Assembly: GCA_022865725.1 (NCBI GenBank)
Contig: JALHTP010000220.1
Span: 1 to 8,919, forward strand
Reading direction: 5' to 3'
Length of the DNA: 8,919 bases
DNA from: Methyloceanibacter sp.
Lineage (GTDB): Bacteria; Pseudomonadota; Alphaproteobacteria; Rhizobiales; Methyloligellaceae
Position numbers and translations under genes: made by a program. The notes below the pieces were generated by a model. It worked only from the letters and a program-made list of their open reading frames with translations. It did no database searches and was not told the origin of the DNA. The first letter of the stretch is position 1. Every line of letters starts with the position of its first letter. Of the stretch, positions 5,166 to 8,919 are shown piece after piece.

Positions 5166-6155
5166 ATGGCTGAACGACCCCTCGTTATCGTCACGCGTAA
5201 GCTCCCCGACGTGGTGGAGACGCGCCTACGCGAGCTTTTCGACGCGCGCCTCAATCTCGAGGATAAGCCGTTCACGCGCGAGGAGCTGATCGACGCCGCC
5301 AAGACCGCCAATGTACTGGTGCCGACCGTCACCGACCGCATCGACCGTGCCGTGTTGAGCCAGGCGAGCCCCAATCTCAAGCTCATCGCCCAGTTCGGCA
5401 CCGGCGTCGACAATATCGACCTGGAGACCGCGCGGAACCGCTCGATCCTCGTCACCAATACGCCGGGCGTGCTGACCGAGGACACCGCCGACATGACCAT
5501 GGCGCTGATTATCGCGGTGCCGCGCCGGCTGACCGAAGGCGCCACGCTGCTGAAGAGCGGCGCCAATGGATGGCAAGGCTGGTCGCCGACCTGGATGCTC
5601 GGCCACCGCATTTTCGGCAAGCGGCTCGGCATTGTCGGCATGGGGCGCGTCGGGCAGGCCGTGGCCAAGCGGGCCAAGGCCTTCGGACTTCAGATCCACT
5701 ATCACAATCGCAGGCGCGTGGCGCCCGAGGTCGAGAAGGGGCTCGAGGCGACCTATTGGGACAGCCTCGACCAGATGCTCGCCCGCATGGACATCATCTC
5801 CATCAACTGCCCGCATACGCCCGCGACCTATCATTTGCTCTCGGCGCGCAGGCTCGCTTTGCTGAAACCTTCCTCCTATGTGGTCAACACGGCGCGCGGC
5901 GAGGTGATCGACGAGAACGCGCTCGCCCGCATGATCGAGAACAACGAGCTTGCCGGCGCCGGCCTCGACGTGTTCGAGCACGAGCCGGCGGTGAACCCGA
6001 AACTGCTCAAGAGCAACAAGGTGGTCGTCCTGCCGCATATGGGCTCGGCGACGCTGGAAGGCCGCGTCGACATGGGCGAGAAGGTGATCATCAACATCAA
6101 GACCTTCCTCGACGGCCACGCACCGCCGGACCGCGTCCATCCGGCGATGTTCTAG
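5166..6155 (+). CDS. D-2-hydroxyacid dehydrogenase (glyoxylate/hydroxypyruvate reductase-like)
   Basis: This cytosolic NAD(P)-dependent dehydrogenase probably interconverts glyoxylate and glycolate or hydroxypyruvate and D-glycerate. Its 329 residues match the family. The substrate-binding region includes IAQFGTGVDNIDL (74-86). The Rossmann motif is GIVGMGRVGQAVA (155-167). The catalytic triad is Arg244 in NTARGEVIDE, Glu273 in FEHEP and His291 in LPHMGSAT. After the second strand of the nucleotide fold, YHNRRRV (179-185) has a run of arginines where NAD-specific enzymes have an Asp, so NADP(H) is the likely cofactor. The ATG at 5166 has only a weak GGAC before it. The gene stands alone, divergent from the SH3 gene and convergent with the monooxygenase gene. 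D-lactate or phosphoglycerate dehydrogenase activity is less likely: there is no ACT domain and the length is short. Confidence 0.9.
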   Translation: MAERPLVIVTRKLPDVVETRLRELFDARLNLEDKPFTREELIDAAKTANVLVPTVTDRIDRAVLSQASPNLKLIAQFGTGVDNIDLETARNRSILVTNTPGVLTEDTADMTMALIIAVPRRLTEGATLLKSGANGWQGWSPTWMLGHRIFGKRLGIVGMGRVGQAVAKRAKAFGLQIHYHNRRRVAPEVEKGLEATYWDSLDQMLARMDIISINCPHTPATYHLLSARRLALLKPSSYVVNTARGEVIDENALARMIENNELAGAGLDVFEHEPAVNPKLLKSNKVVVLPHMGSATLEGRVDMGEKVIINIKTFLDGHAPPDRVHPAMF

Positions 6156-6195
6156 CTCCGAAAGTCGGAAGCTGGAATTCGGGCAAAAGCCCAAG

Positions 6196-6321
6196 CTCCA
6201 TCCCTCCCCTTGATGGGGAGGGCGGCGCGCTGTCTTCGGCGCGCCGGGTGGGGTGAAGCCTTTCCCCCACCCCAGCGTCGCAAAGCGCCGCCGGACCTCC
6301 CCACGAGGGGGAGGTATGGAG
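6196..6321. repeat. 126-bp composite palindrome of nested hairpins
   Basis: The whole segment is an imperfect inverted repeat with CTCCAT (6196-6201) at one end and ATGGAG (6316-6321) at the other. Each half holds its own 8-bp hairpin with a 5-nt loop: 6202-6209 with 6215-6222, and 6295-6302 with 6308-6315. At the centre GGGTGGGG (6246-6253) pairs with CCCCACCC (6265-6272). A further GC hairpin pairs 6224-6230 with 6239-6245. It resembles a dispersed intergenic repeat I recall from Rhizobiales chromosomes. It fills the gap between two convergent genes and could end transcription from both, though no T-run is present. Confidence 0.75.
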
Positions 6322-6345
6322 AATGGGCGAGCTATCCGAACGCGA

Positions 6346-7575
6346 TCAACAATCGCGGAGTTCGGGACTTTTCACATGCTCGGGGCGGAAACCCATGCCG
6401 ATGAGCCGGGCCGGGATGCGGCGGAGAAACGGCAGGCGATTGAACAGCGTCACCACGAAAGGCGGCCGCGGGCGCTCCGTCATGCTCAGCACGTTGCTGA
6501 TCACGCGCTTCTGGATAAAGAGCTGCACTCCCTGCATCATCTTGGTCGGCCATTCGCGGCACGCCTGCACGCTCCCAAGCTGATCGGCCGGCACGCGCCC
6601 CTTGCTGAGCGGCTCCCAGAGAAGGTTGGCCGTGGCGACCGCATCCTGTATCGCGAGATTGATGCCAACCCCGCCGATCGGCGACATGGCGTGCGCCGCG
6701 TCGCCGATGCAAAGGAGCCCCGGCCGGTGCCAGCGCTCGAGGCGATCAACCGTCACGGTGAGCAGCTTCACGTCATCCCAAGAGCCAATCTCCTGCACGC
6801 GACTGGAGAACTCAGGGTTCAAGCTCGCCACGGCAGCGCGAAAAGCCTCTAGCCCCCTGAGGCGTAGCTCCTCGAAGCCGCCTTTCGGAATGACATAGGC
6901 GCATTGCCAATAATCGCCGCGGTCGAGCGTGACGAAGACCACGCCCGCCTGGATGCGGCCGAATGTCTCCTGACTGTCCTCGGGCCGCTTGGAGAGGCGA
7001 AACCACAGCACGTCCATCGGCGCGCCGAAATCCTCGACCTTCAGCCCTGCGAGCGCCCGCACATCGGAGTGGCGGCCGTCGGCCCCCACGACGAGATCGG
7101 CTCTGATCTCGAGCGGGCCGTCCGGCGTCTCGGCATAAAGCCCCAAGACGCGGCCCTGCTCCATGATGAGATCGGTGACGCGCGCCAGCATTCTGAGGTG
7201 GAAGCCGGGATAGCGGCGAGCCTGGTCGGCGAGGAAATCGAGGAAGTCCCATTGCGGCATCAGCGCGATGAAGCGGCAATGTGTCGGCAGATGCGAAAAA
7301 TCGGCGAGGACGATGTGCGTCTCTCCGATCTGGCCGCCAATCTCGCGCAGCTCCTGATGCGGCCGCTTGAGGAAATCCTCAAGGATCCCGAGCTCGTACA
7401 TGATCTCGAGCGTCGATGGGTGGATGGTGTCGCCGCGGAAATCGCGCAGGAAATCGGCGTGCTTCTCCAGCACCACGACGTCGATGCCGGCGCGCGCCAA
7501 GAGAAGGCCGAGCATCATGCCGGCAGGGCCGCCTCCGGCGATGGCGCATTGTGTGGTGATGGTCTCCGCTGCCAT
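6346..7575 (-). CDS. FAD-dependent monooxygenase (group A, PHBH fold), substrate unknown
   Basis: This is a flavoprotein hydroxylase-type oxidoreductase of 409 residues, the usual length for single-component aromatic or quinone-ring hydroxylases. The three FAD signatures are present and in order: GGGPAGMMLGLLLARAG (14-30) followed by Glu37 at the end of strand two, the NAD(P)H/FAD motif GADGRHSDVR (164-173), and GDAAHAMSPIGGVGINLAIQDA (291-312). RDFRGDTIHPSTLEIM (44-59) is the substrate-side block of the FAD_binding_3 type. The C-terminus (RLPFLRRIPARLIGMGFRPEH) is basic and hydrophobic and may touch the membrane. The ATG at 7575 lies 2 nt after the stop of the MoeB-like gene, so the two are co-transcribed and probably translationally coupled. 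No neighbour shows a catabolic pathway. A ubiquinone-type hydroxylase or a housekeeping oxidoreductase are both open. Confidence 0.85.
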   Translation of the reverse strand: MAAETITTQCAIAGGGPAGMMLGLLLARAGIDVVVLEKHADFLRDFRGDTIHPSTLEIMYELGILEDFLKRPHQELREIGGQIGETHIVLADFSHLPTHCRFIALMPQWDFLDFLADQARRYPGFHLRMLARVTDLIMEQGRVLGLYAETPDGPLEIRADLVVGADGRHSDVRALAGLKVEDFGAPMDVLWFRLSKRPEDSQETFGRIQAGVVFVTLDRGDYWQCAYVIPKGGFEELRLRGLEAFRAAVASLNPEFSSRVQEIGSWDDVKLLTVTVDRLERWHRPGLLCIGDAAHAMSPIGGVGINLAIQDAVATANLLWEPLSKGRVPADQLGSVQACREWPTKMMQGVQLFIQKRVISNVLSMTERPRPPFVVTLFNRLPFLRRIPARLIGMGFRPEHVKSPELRDC

Positions 7576-7577
7576 GC

Positions 7578-8402
7578 TTAGCCGCCTGCCTCGGCTAAGG
7601 CTTTGCGGTGATGGGACAAATCGTGGAAGCGCGGGGTGCGGCCGTTCAGCGGGTTCTCAGGGTCCCAGCCATAGGCGACAGTGGTGAAGCGCGCGGCGAG
7701 CGCGTCGTAGAGCAACAGCCTCCCCACCAGGCTCTCGCCTAAGCCAAGCAGCTCCTTCACCACCTCGACCGCGGCAAGGGTGCCGATCACGCCCGCGACC
7801 GCGCCGAGAATGCCGGCTTCCGAGCAGGGCGCGACCGTGCCTTCCGGTGGCGGCTCGGGAAACAGGCAGCGATAGGATGGAAGCGGGTTGCCCGCATCGT
7901 CCGGCGCGAAGGCGCGGAAGGTGGTGAGATGGCCGTCGAAGGGCCCGACGGCGGCGAAGACGAGCGGGCGCTTGGCAAGATAGCAGGCGTCGTTGACGAG
8001 ATAGCGCGTGGCGAAATTGTCGGAGCCGTCGGCGACGATGTCATAGGCGCGGATGATATCCAGGGCATTCTCCGGCACAAGCCGCGTCGTATAGAGGCGC
8101 GTCTGCACATGCGGGTTGAGGCGCTCGATGGTCGCCGCGGCGCTCTTGGTCTTGGGCCGCCCTACGCTCTTCGTGTCGTGGACGATCTGGCGCTGGAGAT
8201 TGTCGAGGCTCACGCGGTCGCTGTCGATGATGCCGATCTCGCCTATGCCGGCGGCGGCAAGATAGAGAATGAGCGGCGAGCCGAGCCCGCCGGCGCCGAC
8301 CACGAGCACGCGCGCGGCTTTCAGTCTCTGCTGGCCCTCGCCGCCGATCTCCTTCAGCACCAGCTGGCGCTTGTAGCGCTCGATCTCCTCAGGAATAAGC
8401 AT
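7578..8402 (-). CDS. moeB: MoeB/ThiF/HesA-family sulfur-carrier adenylyltransferase
   Basis: This E1-like enzyme adenylates the C-terminal Gly-Gly of a small sulfur carrier such as MoaD or ThiS, for molybdopterin or thiazole synthesis. The 274 residues form the single catalytic domain, with no rhodanese domain. Visible motifs are RYKRQ (9-13, arginine finger), GAGGLGSP (36-43, ATP loop), DNLQRQ (67-72), PK84 and DGSDN (125-129). Cys193 in APCSEAGILG is the conserved active-site cysteine. The structural zinc site of E. coli MoeB is largely lost: CYRC is SYRC (176-179), and the C-terminal Cys pair is replaced by WDPENPLNG (246-254). An in-frame TAA lies five codons upstream, so ATG 8402 is the first possible start; its ribosome-binding site is poor (GGAAGG about 17 nt away). 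It is 45 nt after dut and 2 nt before the monooxygenase gene. ThiF is the main alternative. Confidence 0.85.
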   Translation of the reverse strand: MLIPEEIERYKRQLVLKEIGGEGQQRLKAARVLVVGAGGLGSPLILYLAAAGIGEIGIIDSDRVSLDNLQRQIVHDTKSVGRPKTKSAAATIERLNPHVQTRLYTTRLVPENALDIIRAYDIVADGSDNFATRYLVNDACYLAKRPLVFAAVGPFDGHLTTFRAFAPDDAGNPLPSYRCLFPEPPPEGTVAPCSEAGILGAVAGVIGTLAAVEVVKELLGLGESLVGRLLLYDALAARFTTVAYGWDPENPLNGRTPRFHDLSHHRKALAEAGG

Positions 8403-8447
8403 GGTGGCTTGAACTTATGCCTTCCGCACGGTCGCTGCCAGTGAGGC

Positions 8448-8897
8448 CTACCCGGTGGAGCCGAAGCCGCCCTGCCCGCGGGTCGTGGCGCCGAGTGCCT
8501 CGACCGCGACGATCTCAACTTGGGCGACCGGGGCGATCACGAGCTGGGCGATGCGATCCCCGCGGCGGACGATGAAGGGCTCGCTGCCATGGTTGATGAG
8601 CAGCACCATCAGCTCGCCGCGATAGTCGCAATCGATGGTGCCGGGGCTGTTTAGAAGCGTCACGCCGTGCTTCAGCGCTAGGCCGGAGCGGGGGCGGATC
8701 TGCGCCTCGTAGCCGGCCGGCAATTCGAGCGCAAAGCCTGTGGGAATGAGCGCGCGGGCGCTGGGCAATAGTTCGAGGGGCTCGCCTTCAGACAGGCCGG
8801 CGACCAGATCGAGGCCGGCAGCGTGTTTCGATTGATAAGAGGGGAGCGGCAAGCCCTCCCCGTGCGGGAGCCGCTTCACGCGGATCGTGATGCTCAT
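8448..8897 (-). CDS. dut: Deoxyuridine 5'-triphosphate nucleotidohydrolase (dUTPase)
   Basis: dUTPase hydrolyses dUTP to dUMP and pyrophosphate, which keeps uracil out of DNA and feeds dTMP synthesis. The 149 residues fit the homotrimeric family. All five motifs are present: AGLDLVA (27-33), RPRSGLAL (68-75), NSPGTIDCDYRGEL (83-96) with catalytic Asp89, GDRIAQLVI (113-121) and the P-loop-like C-terminal arm RGQGGFGSTG (140-149), which closes over the substrate. The active-site arm reaches the very last residue, so the protein is complete. The ATG at 8897 overlaps or abuts the end of a possible upstream gene. In many alphaproteobacteria dut follows coaBC, but too little sequence remains here to test that. 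moeB follows at 45 nt. Confidence 0.97.
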   Translation of the reverse strand: MSITIRVKRLPHGEGLPLPSYQSKHAAGLDLVAGLSEGEPLELLPSARALIPTGFALELPAGYEAQIRPRSGLALKHGVTLLNSPGTIDCDYRGELMVLLINHGSEPFIVRRGDRIAQLVIAPVAQVEIVAVEALGATTRGQGGFGSTG

Positions 8898-8919
8898 TCA
8901 GCCGCCGAACGCATGGCGG
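8894..8919 (-). CDS. Possible 3' end of a gene upstream of dut
   Basis: Only about 26 bases are visible. One minus-strand frame (ending AMRSAAE) stops at a TGA that overlaps the dut ATG as ATGA, the usual sign of translational coupling. A second frame (ending RHAFGG) stops at a TGA directly before the ATG. Either would make dut an internal gene of an operon. The fragment is too short to identify. Confidence 0.25.

Noticed and set aside
4931..5677. Minus-strand open frame of 248 codons, partly in the gap before the dehydrogenase gene
   Set aside because: Ser/Arg/Thr-rich composition, crosses the 5' half of a certain gene and the hairpin region, and has no domain.
5226..6194. Minus-strand open frame of 322 codons opposite the hydroxyacid dehydrogenase
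   Set aside because: Antisense to a gene with all catalytic residues; no recognisable motif of its own.
1..8919. CRISPR array, tRNA or rRNA gene, insertion sequence, phage or defence genes
   Set aside because: No evenly spaced direct repeats, cloverleaf, transposase or phage motif was seen. All long frames are accounted for by ordinary metabolic and regulatory genes.

Overview
The window looks like a stretch of chromosome from an alphaproteobacterium, most likely of the order Hyphomicrobiales (Rhizobiales). The grounds are high GC content, an Irr-type Fur-family regulator divergent from a fabA-fabB-fabI operon, alphaproteobacterial-style FabI and FabB sequences, and two kinds of palindromic intergenic repeat that resemble families I recall from this order. 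No tRNA, rRNA, CRISPR array, insertion sequence or prophage gene is visible. Most of the content is housekeeping, so the unusual signals are at the level of residues, repeats and regulatory sites.

Layout from left to right. (1) 2-493, plus strand: the 3' end of pnp (KH and S1 domains of polynucleotide phosphorylase), closed by a strong UUCG-loop hairpin at 497-516. (2) 516-758, minus: a small unrecognised four-cysteine protein whose stop codon touches that hairpin. (3) 3629 down to 858, minus: fabA, fabB and fabI, which supply type II fatty acid synthesis including the anaerobic route to unsaturated acids. A palindromic repeat lies between fabA and fabB and contains the fabA stop codon. (4) 3630-3909: a divergent regulatory gap with two dyads, one near fabA and one over a possible irr -10 box. 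(5) 3910-4359, plus: irr. (6) 4378-4926, minus: an exported protein with one clear and one weaker SH3-like region, convergent with irr. (7) 4927-5165: a divergent gap with a partial copy of the fabA-fabB repeat and a strong GC hairpin. (8) 5166-6155, plus: a D-2-hydroxyacid dehydrogenase of the glyoxylate/hydroxypyruvate reductase type. (9) 6156-6345: a gap between convergent genes that holds a 126-bp composite palindrome. (10) 8897 down to 6346, minus: a compact operon of dut, a MoeB/ThiF-like E1 enzyme and a group A FAD monooxygenase, possibly preceded by a gene that ends at the dut start.

How the genes may work together. FabA makes and isomerises the 10-carbon intermediate, FabB elongates the cis product, and FabI does the final reduction of each cycle, so fabA-fabB-fabI is a coherent pathway operon. 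Its divergence from irr suggests, without proving, a link between iron or haem status and membrane lipid synthesis. The dut-moeB-monooxygenase operon is tight (2-nt and 45-nt gaps), but its members have no obvious shared pathway.
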